The position numbers and the translations under genes are program-made. Source: Saccoglossus kowalevskii (lineage: Eukaryota; Hemichordata; Enteropneusta; Harrimaniidae). Taken from it: DNA of 17,629 nt. This document shows positions 6,010 to 17,149 of the stretch, in pieces. The DNA is taken from the NCBI RefSeq assembly GCF_000003605.2, contig NW_003137822.1:398727-416355 (forward strand). The letters run 5' to 3'. A model generated the notes under the pieces. It did no database searches. It was given only the letters and a program-made list of their open reading frames with translations, and was not told the origin of the DNA. Each line of letters starts with the position of its first letter. Position 1 is the stretch's first letter.

Positions 6010-9000
6010 ATATATGCTACATTCCGATTTGTACATCTCGGTAATTTCGGAATATTTCATTCAGTCGCATAGAACGGGTTAAATTTAAGAAGTGTCACGT
6101 TACTTAAAGAAGTCTATCACGGTAGGGGAATTGGGGCTATCTTATAAAACAATATGACCGGACTGTACGTGAAGGTAGATAATCAAACACGAAGGTTGAG
6201 CTTCTTATTGTGTAGCTGATCGTATGAACCCCATTTATACAGAAAACGTCAAAAGCTGTAATCATGGTTCACAATACAAGCACTAATCATTGTGGAGATC
6301 TGTAATCGAAATAGAGAATGCAAGCAAATCATGGAATCCGATAGTTTAATACCATAGCAAATTTGCGCTTTGGATTATTGCTCGTCATTATAGCATAATT
6401 TCTTATGAGTCATTTAGTATTGGAATGGTATGAATGCGTTCATCAAGTTAGTGTACAGCATTGGCAAGAGACTCTTGCAAACCGTGTGTTACACGAATCA
6501 ATGGCACTTACCGAAACCATGCGCAAAATGTATAATGTACATTTCGAATCGGATGGGAGGGCGAAACACAATGCTAGCACAGGTGATTAAAACTGGCTTA
6601 CAAATTGTGCTCTATTTTTCTAGAAGCAAAAGGAGGATTTGAAAACCTCTCAGCAGGGGGAAACGCATAATGCTACTATGATGTGATTATATATGGTAAT
6701 TAAAATTAATTAACCTTCACGGCGGAAATGCTTTCCTGACATAGAGACGCGCCGTCCAAATTAAAGATTTCCTTTCATCAATAATAATTTAACATGCATC
6801 AATCAATTTTTCTAAAACCTATTAGGTGGAACAGTTTGGCAAAATAAAGTTTACCTCCATGGGAAAAGGTAACTAGCGCATTTTTGTTTCAAACAATTCT
6901 GGGCACTTTTTACGTGTTCACGTCTTTTGCCCAAATCTTCACAAGTTTTGCGACGTATTGTGCATCCATGCAAATATTTGTATAAACCACTGATGAGAAA
7001 AATGAAATGATTTGAGTATTGTAATCACATTGTATCGGATGAAGAAGTGTCTTATATATAAGAAGCGTGCGGATTAGTATTCTAGATCATAGCTAGTAAG
7101 ATTGTATCTACGATTTCAACAGCTACGCTATGATAGATGTTCTCGTTTCAACTGAGTACTTTCACACGTAATTTACAGTATAAACATTCGTCAAGTCACA
7201 CTTGCTTGACGCACAGTTGTCCGTGTCCTAAATTGGGGGTGGGGTAGGGAGGACACACTGATTGGTGAGTTTGACGCGACGAGTGCCACATGCACGATGA
7301 AACAGTGAGGAAATCAAAGTGTTTCCCAGGAAACGCTGTCATCCAAGGACAGTCATTGCCGACCATCTAATTAATGAATGGTTGCTTTGGCGTGGGTTCT
7401 ATTTCGAACATTTAGACGTTAAATGCGACTTGAATAATGCGTTCCGAATTACCATGAACGACTAACTTTTCATTGCTCTTACAATGTATCCATACGTTAT
7501 CATTGCCTTTCGGTTATTTTTGCTGTAAACGAAAATAGACTGCATAGATATTCGTCAGGTTGGGGATATTTGATTTTTTACTTTGACTTTCTCGTACACT
7601 CAACTCTGGGTATGTCAGCAGATGACATTTGGAAGTACGGTCATAGCTGAAGGGCACTGACTCACGTGGTATTACGTGAGTTTACCTAACATTAAGGAAC
7701 ATATGTAGATGCGTGGATGCATGGTGTAGACTCAAAGATACAACGTGCTCCCAGCATGGTGATTGGCCATTGAAACAAGGATGTACGAGTATATTTTTTG
7801 GCCCCAGAACACTATAACTTCAATCTCAGTCGACAATACTGTGCACTAATTACAGTTTGGGTTATTTATGTATACATGAATATATTATGGGTGTGAGGTC
7901 AATGCAGATGAATGTTTAATGTGAGATGCAATCGACATGTAATTGTCGCAAGCAGATCGGCACATAGGTTTATGTTACATTTCTTATACTACCTAACACA
8001 TGTACGCGTCAATGCGTAGTACTATATCTACACGAGTTACAGTCACATTACATTGGTACGGTGATGCCGCTACCAATTATAACGAGACTAGGTGAGAGTT
8101 TAGAATTTTAAAATTCAGTAAACACGTGAGGAGTGTCGAGGATAAAGTGCCGACGCCGAAGTCTCCTTCCGAACGCATCGAAGATGAAGATGAACAACAG
8201 TTACATATGAGTAGTAATTTGGGAGTTGTAGAGTAACGTTGCGCGCAATAGCTTAACGTATAAAGTATCGGCATATATACATGTTAAATAAGTCACTGAG
8301 ACATAGAAAGACATAAAGGTGTAGACATTTTGTTTGTCAAATATTGATGAAAAAAGGTCTGCTCTTTAATTGATCGCCTTGTTTGTTGACCAGATCAACG
8401 TTGAAATATAGTCTTGTATTTTTAATATTAACATACGGATCTCTTCTCGCATTTAAATTGATTCTATCTGAGCGTGACGAGGAAACCTTAGATCCCACCT
8501 ATAAAGCTAAAAGGTTAATTTACCTTGCCGGGTAGATTTTAAAGTTAAAGACACGAAAATTGATGCGCACATTATGTATACACACATGTATAGATTGGAT
8601 GCTATGCCCTGTGGATTCCAGATATTATATCACCTTTTTGTTAATTTATAGACCTCGCTAGCGGCATTAAAATAGAACAAAACACTGAACAAATTATCTT
8701 CAGGGTGAAATCAATTTCAATTCTAATAACCCAATTTCTTAAAGGGGATGAGTAAACTTCTACAGCAAAACTCTAGTTGCTAGCAAGAAAGTGATGAAAT
8801 GTTCAAATATTCTTGACATGAGTCGATTCTAGCAATAAGTCTTCAGTAAGCATTAATTAACCTCTCTAAAAATACAATTTTCCACTGACACTTGCATTTA
8901 TTTATCGATAGCAATTTCCCAGTGGGATGCGGCGTGGGTAGAAGCACGATTGCGGTTTTATCTCATCTCCGTTGAATTGCTGGTGACAAATATATGAGTT

Positions 9001-10643
9001 GGCATCTTTGCGAAACTAGAGCGATCACAATACACAGTAATGTACCTGTCATTTTCACTTTGGACGGCACTGGCGATTGACGTGTCCTATGTTTATTCAG
9101 CAAGTGCGTAAAGTGGCTCAGACGCGCTCTAATTGTTATATGAAAACCCCTAACCACTGGGGTTATTAATACATTTTAAACCCACAAGTCTTGACTATTT
9201 ACGAACATAACTGAACCTTTTTTTAGTGTTGCCTTGCGTGCCAACTCGGGGCAAGTCGTGCATAAATATATAATAATTATACAATCACCAACTTGGAATA
9301 AATTGGATTTTGTCCTGACCTTTTTTTCTGTTAATTTATTTTCATATTTCAAGATTAATGTTGTTATCAATAAATAATTTCCTACAGTTCACATGAAAAA
9401 AAATTGTCCACAAACTTGACAAAGGTTTCCACCTACGCGTGGGCGACCATTTCATCGCAGTCTTGAGCGTTAACTCGGCGTTAACTGTCTCTATTGGAAA
9501 ACGAAGTAGACGCGCACATAGATAGAAAAAAATGACGTACGGTGACCCACACCTGCAATGACATCACCGAGCACAATTCATATTGCCGGTTATACAAATC
9601 ATAGTAGTAAGCAACGTGATCTGAGCTCTGCTAAAATTAACTCATAATAAATGAATGGATGCCACTCAGGTGGTAACAACACAGCGGGTTTCCCCAGTGT
9701 ATTCTCTGCCTAATACAGAATTCATATCCTTTTCCATGGAACATATTACACTCACTTTGTCGACGTATAAGATACGAGAATTGCCCTGGGCAGTACAGGC
9801 AGGCAAAACACATTTACCTTTTAACTTCCAACAGTCATCACCGACTTCGCGAGCGCCGCAAACTGTGCCTCTATAATTCATTTATTTTCAATTTTCTAGC
9901 TAATTTTCTGCCGTTAAAAAACCCGCACGTGGAATCCTACTATATAAGCTGCACCTTAGACGATTTCTAAACGACGCCGGCCTTAAAATAAACCACACAT
10001 TGATCTAGTAGATTTTCTATATCTTTTAAATATAGACTAATACGACAAAACTACCGACTGATTACAACAGCTCTAGCAGATTTTAATACGACAGGACGTA
10101 CAGAAGATTTGTCCCAAATAACAGTCACCATTAAATTATTAATACTCGTCGATGGTAATAACGCACACCATAATGATCACGTCTAATAATAAATCTTTTT
10201 TTTCTTTTCGTCGACGGATTTCATATTAAGTCCCCCGAGTATTATATCTATTTCAGTGTCATTAAAAGAAACATTATAGACTCTCAGCAGATTTTAGAAC
10301 CATCGAGCCAATCTTGCATATGGGACTTTCGTTAATGAGTTTCCCGTTCTCTGTTACGTATACGCGACATTGATTAATTAGCAATCGCTTTGTCACTATG
10401 TGTGATAGTCGAATATACCACAATTTATAAACATGCGGTTTAGGAAAAGATTATTTGGTGGCACGTCCACAACACACGCGGGAAAAATATATCTACTAAT
10501 GCTAGTTGAACAGTTTTAATAATTAATCTACTGGAATGCCGTTATATCTACACAAAAAGTGTCTCGTATCGAAAAGATAACTGTACTGGTTGAATGAAAT
10601 TCCATTTAAATCACTGAAAGGTCTTTAGAAATGAGAGTAAACG
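6010..10643. other. Intergenic DNA without recognisable genes
   Basis: No frame over about 75 codons and no recognisable protein segment on either strand. Minor marks: a G-rich tract at 7235-7252; palindromes at 7050-7063 (tcttatatataaga), 7189-7211 (nested, cgtcaag/cttgacg) and 7661-7680 (ctcacgt/acgtgag); and TATATAAG at 9941-9948, preceded by a CACGTG E-box at 9926-9931, but with no obvious downstream gene. Short frames (for example plus 6405-6590, plus 9655-9876) look random in composition. Confidence 0.6.
7235..7252 (+). other. G-rich tract, weak G-quadruplex candidate
   Basis: Runs of 5, 4, 3 and 2 guanines are separated by 1-2 bases (gggggtggggtagggagg). Four runs of at least two G allow a two-tetrad quadruplex on the plus strand. 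It is the most G-rich stretch in its AT-rich surroundings. Confidence 0.4.
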
Positions 10644-10664
10644 TTTTTTTTTTTTTTTTTTTTT
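10644..10664. repeat. T21 homopolymer
   Basis: Twenty-one consecutive T followed by acag, so it resembles a splice acceptor on the plus strand. A 40-codon open stretch (10669-10788, stop at 10789) follows, rich in Arg/Lys, but matches nothing I know. It could equally be a retroposed poly(A) tail on the minus strand. Confidence 0.9.
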
Positions 10665-10668
10665 ACAG

Positions 10669-13537
10669 CGCAACAGTGGTCGAAGACGTTACAAGAACAA
10701 CCACAGTGTCATGTTTGCATCATGCTGGCATTTTAACACCACACTGCGAAAACGGAAGCAGGCGCGAGTAATCCCCGAAATTCCCCTTTGAGCCACATCA
10801 CAACAGCACCCACAACACCACGCATTAATGTTTTATATACAGCTGACTCGTCATCGGGCATTTATTATTTTGTGTATGTATGTACAGCTTAACAGCTATG
10901 AGGAAAAGAATTCTGGTAATAGACTTGATAACGGGGGGGGGGGGTATTTGACACCATCGGCAGTGGTAAGACTAACAATTATGTACGTTATCCACACAAA
11001 AATAACACGTCTGGAATTCTGTCACCAAAACTAGGCAGGTCATGCATGATACGAGACAACCAATTGATCAAGGGGAAAATGGGCTTTCATTGTAGTAGTT
11101 TAGTGCTAATGTGTGCGTCGATACCGCGAAATTACAAACACATATGTACAGCACTGCTTCTAATATAAAACGCCAACTTGAAATAGAGAAAAATCAAGTG
11201 GCTGTATTCGATTATTACAAAAGCTACCGAGCATTTACAGACTCTCGTTCACCCTGTACAAATTACCAGTACTCGTCATAAGCTATTAACTCTGCGTACA
11301 GTCATACGCGCAACTGATGAAGAATGGTAAATATGGATGTCTTTATTCATGGTATGTTAATGCATTTTGGTTGAATTAGTGATTATCTCATACTCCGACA
11401 TTCTTCCATGCAACCCCCTCCCTCCCTTCCTCCCGTAGGTCCACATTTTCTCAATTTCAATTGCATCGTTTATCATAAACGCGTAAACAATGTGACTATA
11501 AAAAACGGACTAAACTGTCAATGATGGAGCGAATGTGAGAAGATAATCTATTTTGACCCTATCATCTGTCAGTTGAGTGTTAGTTATTTTGTATGTGACT
11601 ATTAATCTTAAATGTGTATGTTTTTTACAGACTAGTATTCAAATTTGAGTGACACGTTCGTGTCCGAACTGTGGCATACATGGCACCTTGTAAAGCGATA
11701 AATTACTATTGATGATTTAGGAAATAAACAATACTGATGGTTTGGTATTGGAATTCGGAAGCTCTGGCGACAGGGAATGTCAAACATATAAAATCTCGAC
11801 ATCAACTTTGGAAGATAGTTTAAACGCAATAAAAGTCTAGTTTAATGATGATGATGACGGGAATTGACTGCGGAAGACAGACAATAAATAACCTGACATG
11901 ACTCAAGTTTTGGTCCTCCGTGAGATAAGGCCATGACTGGAAAAACAACTTCGACGATTAGATGGACACATTAAGTCAGTGTTAACACAGTGATTCTTTA
12001 AACACGCGTCATAACTCACATGGTATCATCAGTCAACTGTCTAACACTGTGGCACGCCGTGCTTTAGCGTTTATATATTCTGTAGATAATGCATTGCCTA
12101 CAACTGGATGTAGCGGCAACAGTTTTACAGTTACCGGTGCCATACAACACCAGCGAGTAGCTACTAGTATGTAAACCAAGTGTAAACGTGCCCATCGCAT
12201 CGAAAACAACTCAATTGTGACACTGGGTAATCAGTCCAATTGCGATGTGTTAGATCGCCCGATGAAATATGGGGGAAATATCTTATTCCAAACGAAGGAA
12301 TAATAATTCGAAGAAAGTCATTAGAAAGAACGCTGAGTACATAAGAAATATTATTGCAATCAGATTCTTATTACCCCTACATGGTTATGGAAATTGCAGA
12401 TTTGACTCCCTGTTATAGTAAGTATGTTTACAGCATCGTAAAAAAAAATACGACGTTGTCGAAGCCAAACTCACGAGGCTTACGGTGTGTACGTGAGTTG
12501 ACGACACATGTTTACACACGCACTCTCACATTCATTCAAATACTCTCGAAACATTGATGTATGCCAGACTCCATCAGTTATGTCGAGCTTCTTGTACTAG
12601 GATGCTCGAGCTCGAATCGACAGCACGTCGTACACACACAGGTCGCAAGTTGAACAATGATGGGAGTAATATTTTGATTACTGGAGAACTATTTCACGAC
12701 TACATTACAAGGTGTTACATATGCTGAGATGAGCCCGGTGTCACGGACAAGCTGGCCCCACCTGTGTATTGCGTTTATGCAAGGCTGAACTGAAGCGTAT
12801 GGGGTTAACATGGCTTATTAAGTGAACTATAATGAATGGACTCGGTTCCCATAAATAATGCAAGCCCAAACAGAATGCAGCCTTACCTGTTTATTGCTCT
12901 TACAGTCCGGTTCTGATCAGGTTGTTCGTCGTCGTTGTCTTATAAATAAACTGTGTGTTGGCTATACCTCCCACAGTATACAGGAAGCTTGTTTAGGCCA
13001 CGGAAACGAACGGCTTTCTTGTGAATGGGGGAAACGAGACCTGCTTGGACGTCATTGAATGATGAATGGCTACCACTGCAAACGTCACAGTCACCACGTT
13101 CAGAGCGTGCATAAAGGAAAACATCAAGTAAATAACAGTGTCAAATATTAACTTAAAAGCGTAAGTTATTGAATTATTGAACCACGCCCACATCAACAAT
13201 TAAACAAACAACGTCAGAGAAAAATAGTTAAATTGTGACTCATTAAAATGAACGTACCTGTTTTTTTTCTGTGTGCTGTTTGATTGTTCCGACGTGTTGT
13301 GATAACAAGAAACAAGTGGTGCTGGAAAACGTGAATTTTCAACAGTCAATGAGATATCGATGAGCAATTTTCTATTGCCTTCTTTAATTTCTGTGCCTAT
13401 ATATTATATGTGATTCCAATATTCAAGGTGTCTAATTGTCGTCGGTGGTGGCGCTATCGTGACGCGATATCATCACATGCACTAAAAACTTCGCCGAACT
13501 CTGCAACTAATCTTGATTTCGATGACCATGAACAGTA
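10669..13537. other. Intergenic DNA without recognisable genes
   Basis: No identifiable coding sequence. It contains a G12 homopolymer (10933-10944), a C-rich G-quadruplex candidate (11414-11434), a good acceptor-like ttttttacag at about 11630 whose downstream frames close quickly, and a 50-codon open stretch (12906-13055) after gctcttacag that is not assignable to a family. Confidence 0.55.
11414..11434 (-). other. G-quadruplex / i-motif candidate
   Basis: On the plus strand the C runs are 5, 3, 3, 2 and 3 long with 1-2 T between them. The minus strand therefore has GGG, GG, GGG, GGG, GGGGG, enough for a three-tetrad quadruplex. There is no gene nearby that it clearly serves. Confidence 0.5.
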
Positions 13538-13630
13538 ATATTTATATTATTTATTTAACTATTCTATTTTGATTTATTTAGTTATCCAGTTATTTATTTA
13601 TTTTTTTAGTTAGTTAGTTATTTAGTTTTG
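13538..13630. repeat. Low-complexity ATTT/TTAG tract
   Basis: Imperfect tetranucleotide repeats: several attt units followed by gttagttagttatttag. A T15 homopolymer follows at 13697-13711. This is simple-sequence DNA with no coding content. Confidence 0.85.
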
Positions 13631-14480
13631 ACATAGTAATGTTTTAAAACGCTGCTAAATCATCCTATGTGTCTGGACATTTTAGTGTCTGAAGCATTTT
13701 TTTTTTTTTTTCAAAATTACGAACCTCAATACAAATGTCTAGTGACTAACTACTTGTGCGACGTCAACATGACGTACATCGATGAAATCATGTCGTTCAA
13801 ATTAAACTGTATGTGGTTGTGTATTTGTTCGTCACTTAGAATACAGTAAAACTCTCCAAAACAATATTTTTTTAAAATGACAAACGACTACACATCACCC
13901 CTGACGTCATAGATTTGTTTGTCCCTAAAGGGCGAAATATAAGTTGTAGTATTTTGACCGATTTGCATTAGAAATTGTCACCAGAACATAGATCCACGTT
14001 AACACTATGGGATTCACAAATTAATTGTTTCCTTGAAAATCAATTTAGGTTAACCAGAATTTGTATATATCAAGTTTGAACAAAATCCATCTGTAAACAG
14101 CCGAGAAATGCTTGATTTTTATTATATATTTAATGAAACCTTTCAAATATGTAAACAAGTTTATGCATTTTAAAATATAATATAAAATAGGAAACACGCT
14201 CACTATTTTATTAAATAAATACAGTGTAATAACAAAATACGCATCGAATCGGAGTATTGTCGTTCACCTCAATTCTTAAAAAGCGTGAAGCCTTACGTGA
14301 CTGATGCGGCTGTCAATCTGATGAGTCGATGTTACAGCGGTTCAAAACTATCCTTTAGGCGTAATTTCTAGAAATACTGTAATTACGTTATCTTCTGTAT
14401 AACTAAAATATATTATGACTACAATGTAGACAACATTTGTTTCTGTTGGTGACCTTTAATTCCGCAACTTTCTTTTTATT
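13631..14480. other. AT-rich region upstream of PPP4R4
   Basis: No gene is seen. A perfect CRE palindrome TGACGTCA lies at 13912-13919, about 880 bp before the PPP4R4 ATG. The stretch 14110-14230 is very AT-rich. A 60-codon plus frame at 13667-13849 begins across the T15 run and is not credible as a gene. Confidence 0.5.
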
Positions 14481-14591
14481 TTATGTAAGTGGTACCGGGA
14501 GGGGTATGGTCGGTTTAAAAGTTGAACTCTCGTTCGAATCTCGCTGTGAAGTCTCATCGTTTTCTTGATCGCGATGCATGACGGGAGTCCG

Positions 14592-14620
14592 TGACGTAAC
14601 TAAATTTAGGAATGGCGGCG
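14592..14620 (+). promoter_or_regulatory. Candidate PPP4R4 proximal promoter elements
   Basis: A CRE-like TGACGTAA (14592-14599) and a YY1-type AATGGCGGC (14611-14619) lie about 175-205 bp upstream of the PPP4R4 start codon. They fall in a local CpG-richer patch (14490-14620) within AT-rich DNA. The pattern suits a TATA-less housekeeping promoter. The transcription start is not determined by the sequence. Confidence 0.35.
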
Positions 14621-14795
14621 TGTTGTTTGTGTATTGCTGTTCGCTGTTAAATCGGAAAATGTAATCGATTGTCTGTGGATCCAGCTTGTTTACCATGACA
14701 CCGAAATATATTTAGACAAAATAATTATTCCGCTTTTACCTTTTGTACTGATCGACCACATATCACATATGTGGGAGGCTAGAGACTAGTGCACG

Positions 14796-14885
14796 ATGAC
14801 GATGGACTGGTCAGAAGGGGCTGACCAACTTGCTGAGAATTTTGCAGAACTCAGTTTGGAAAGAACTATTACGAAAGGGTTCAAG
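14796..14885 (+). CDS. PPP4R4: Protein phosphatase 4 regulatory subunit 4, coding exon 1
   Basis: Thirty codons, MTMDWSEGADQL... ending ERTITKGFK, then a GTTTGC donor at 14886. An in-frame TAG at 14787-14789 and ATGs at 14796 and 14802 (context ACGATGG, A at -3 and G at +4) fix the N-terminus; the second ATG may be the preferred one. PPP4R4 is a cytosolic HEAT-repeat-like partner of the PP4 catalytic subunit. The stretch from ERTITKGFK on aligns without gaps to ERPVRRSLK of the human protein as I remember it, once joined to exon 2. The 96-bp intron 1 is phase 0. The exon alone would be unrecognisable; confidence comes from its continuity with exon 2. Confidence 0.85.
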
Positions 14886-14981
14886 GTTTGCAGCCTGTTG
14901 TTTTTTTCAGTTTGGCTTTGTATTTCTGTCAGTCTTTATAATGCAAATGTGGTCCTATGACGAGTATCTTTTTATTTACAG

Positions 14982-15055
14982 TCCGCAGAGGAGATCGATC
15001 GACTGACAGTTGACGAAAAACTAAGTGACATCGAACGTGCTGTTTACCTACTCAG
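14982..15055 (+). CDS. PPP4R4: Protein phosphatase 4 regulatory subunit 4, coding exon 2
   Basis: The exon follows a tttttatttacag acceptor and ends at CTCAG|gtaag: 24 codons plus AG of a split Ser or Arg codon. It encodes SAEEIDRLTVDEKLSDIERA followed by VYLL. This is nearly the N-terminal block that precedes the HEAT repeats in vertebrate PPP4R4 (TPEEIERLTVDEDLSDIERA in human, from memory), so the family call is firm. The rest of the protein (usually over 800 residues) must lie beyond position 17629, since no further exon is visible in the 2.6 kb that follow. Confidence 0.93.
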
Positions 15056-16083
15056 GTAAGATGTCGAAAATATAGTACCTCTCGCATTTTCATATAGCGG
15101 TAACAAGACATTACTTCATTGTTTTAATCAACCAATCTACATACCAAATACTTGTTTTACGTATTTACCAACCAGCCTCAATGTCACAATACATAATTTA
15201 GCAATTTTACGAATAACTGGCAGTAATCCGTTGTTGCTAGTACTGATCGCCATTCGATATGTACTGATTTTGTCACATTAGTGTTTGTGTATGTATATTC
15301 ACTGCCCCCCCCCCCCCCGTCACAGGACACTAATATTATTATCACTCATAGTACAAGTTCTGATTTTATATCCAAGCTTTTACAGGGTTAGTGCATTGTG
15401 TGAGTGAAATATTATCTCATTGTCTTTAAACAATTTTCTTTGATTGATAATAATTCACATTGTTAGCAATATACAACCTTTTCATCCCATGTTACCAGGC
15501 AAAATTTGTAAATATGTGACTTGTCTTCACCTTAGAAACCAGTGCAAAAACTAAGATGACAACTTCAAAAATGTGTATTTGTCTCTCAGGAAATTGGGGG
15601 ATATAGGGGACAATGAACTACTACAGCCATTTTTGTTTTTGCTGAGTAAGCAGAAATAAAATTATCTCTCCCTCCTATATTTGTGACCAATCAGGAGAAA
15701 AACAAAGTAATATGGTACATTAAAAAATAAATCCATAATATAGGCTGGTACCGTAAATACCACTAGTACAAACAATTTATTTTATGAGAAGAAAAATACA
15801 TCTCCTAAAAATGCCAATGTCTGAATGGTGCTTGAGATTTACACTAAAGCAGCTGCTGTGATTCTATGCTCTGTTCCAATGTGTAAACTACACCATAAAC
15901 TTTTTTTTTCTTCACGTTAGAAACTTGATAAACATAATTGATCTGTGATTAATTGGATACTCATTTTACATACAAGTTACACAAAAATATACCTGCCTGA
16001 ATGTTAAATTGCCTTCTTTAAAAAAGGTGTGTAGTTTTCTCTATTCTATTTGCTCTATCAGAAGTCCATTTCTAACGGAAGCG

Positions 16084-16277
16084 TACTGTAAAAAATTTTT
16101 GCTCAGAATTTATTTTTGCTGAATGGATGTTTTAGTAAAAATAAAATCCAGCAAATGTGCCTTTTTCCTTTTACATTCAACTCATCAAAAAATCAGTGAA
16201 AATAAACTCCATACAAAACACCCAAACAATATATTCAGCAAAAATTAATTGCAGCCAATATAAAGTATTTTACAGTA
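16084..16277. mobile_element. MITE-like element, copy A (TA target duplication)
   Basis: The element CTGTAAAA...TTTTACAG (16086-16275, 190 bp) is flanked by TA on both sides. Its ends are imperfect inverted repeats of about 45 bp: both start ctgtaaaa and both include atttttgctgaat when read inward. There is no coding capacity. TA duplication with short non-coding inverted repeats points to a non-autonomous Tc1/mariner-type element; the exact family is not identified. Confidence 0.6.
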
Positions 16278-16462
16278 TATAAACCAAAAATTGCATTGAT
16301 TGTATACTGCGTCATTAAAATATAAATTATTTTGACCATATGTAATTTACGTAAATGCATGTTCTGCTAATAGAGCAAATATGGTAGATGATGATAAATG
16401 ACCTGGGAGAGCTGAAGTGAACTTTTTTGGTTACACAATGCACTTCAAATATAGTAAACATG

Positions 16463-16640
16463 TACTGTAGAATACTTTATTTTTGCTTGGAATTGATTTT
16501 CGCTATTTTCGCTGAAGGAATGATTCAGTGATTAAAATCCAGCGAATATACCATTTTCCTATATTTTACATTCAACTTGTCAAAATTCAAATTCATTTTA
16601 CAAGAAAAATGCAGCTATTGAATGTTTACTATAAAGTACA
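16463..16640. mobile_element. MITE-like element, copy B (right end decayed)
   Basis: It begins TA-CTGTAGAATACTTTATTT and shares with copy A the inner blocks aaaatccagc(a/g)aat, ttttccta/ttt, ttacattcaac and tcaaaa, displaced by about 380-395 bp. The expected right terminus (tttacag-TA) is not present; similarity fades near ataaagta at about 16635. It is therefore a diverged or truncated copy of the same family. Confidence 0.5.
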
Positions 16641-17149
16641 AAATAAATATATCGATAGAATTCTTTAACACAATAAAGCTAGTGTGAATTTGTTTTTTGA
16701 TTTTACATAATTGTTTTTGCTGTAAAAAAACCAGACACGCATATCTAAAGACTTTGTCACTTCTCAATGTACATTATGGTTTTTTTTTATTATTGTAATG
16801 TTTGGTTGCTCCTTATATCTTTGAATCCTTCTATATAGGTTTTGATTGTTGTGTATATAGTTTCTCTTTCGTTTGCGTTATAAGGTGCAGTTGGTTGTAA
16901 AATGTTGTTTGTCTTTAATTTTTGACAAACTTTAAGTATTTGATGTCATGCTGTTTCAATTTGGCGACCAACCATGAATTTACGAAATATATTGTTGTCA
17001 TGACCCATTTTTACACCTGCACACTAATGTAGCATGCATACATGTTACTGCATGTGTGTTGTATTTCACCGTTAATCCTGTTTGCCATACAAACTCATTC
17101 AGTTTGCATGTGTACCCTGTTCATTTTCAAAAGATATTTATTGAGTGTG

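Noticed and set aside
6405-6642. Two overlapping 60-70 codon frames
   Set aside because: Random-looking composition in two frames at once, with no splice or promoter support.
7189-7211. Nested palindrome cgtcaag...cttgacg
   Set aside because: Seven-base arms with short loops are expected several times by chance in a window of this length.
9655-9881. Overlapping frames on both strands, the minus one with several cysteines
   Set aside because: The cysteine spacing matches no family I know, and a donor-like aaggtaaatg inside gives no coherent exon chain.
14500-14545. cgttcgaatctc resembling a tRNA T-loop / B box
   Set aside because: No A box, anticodon arm or paired acceptor ends could be found around it.
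4000-15000. Search for the partner subunit GPB5 near GPA2
   Set aside because: No ACWGRC-type codon pattern was seen on either strand; GPB5 is not in this window as far as can be judged by eye.
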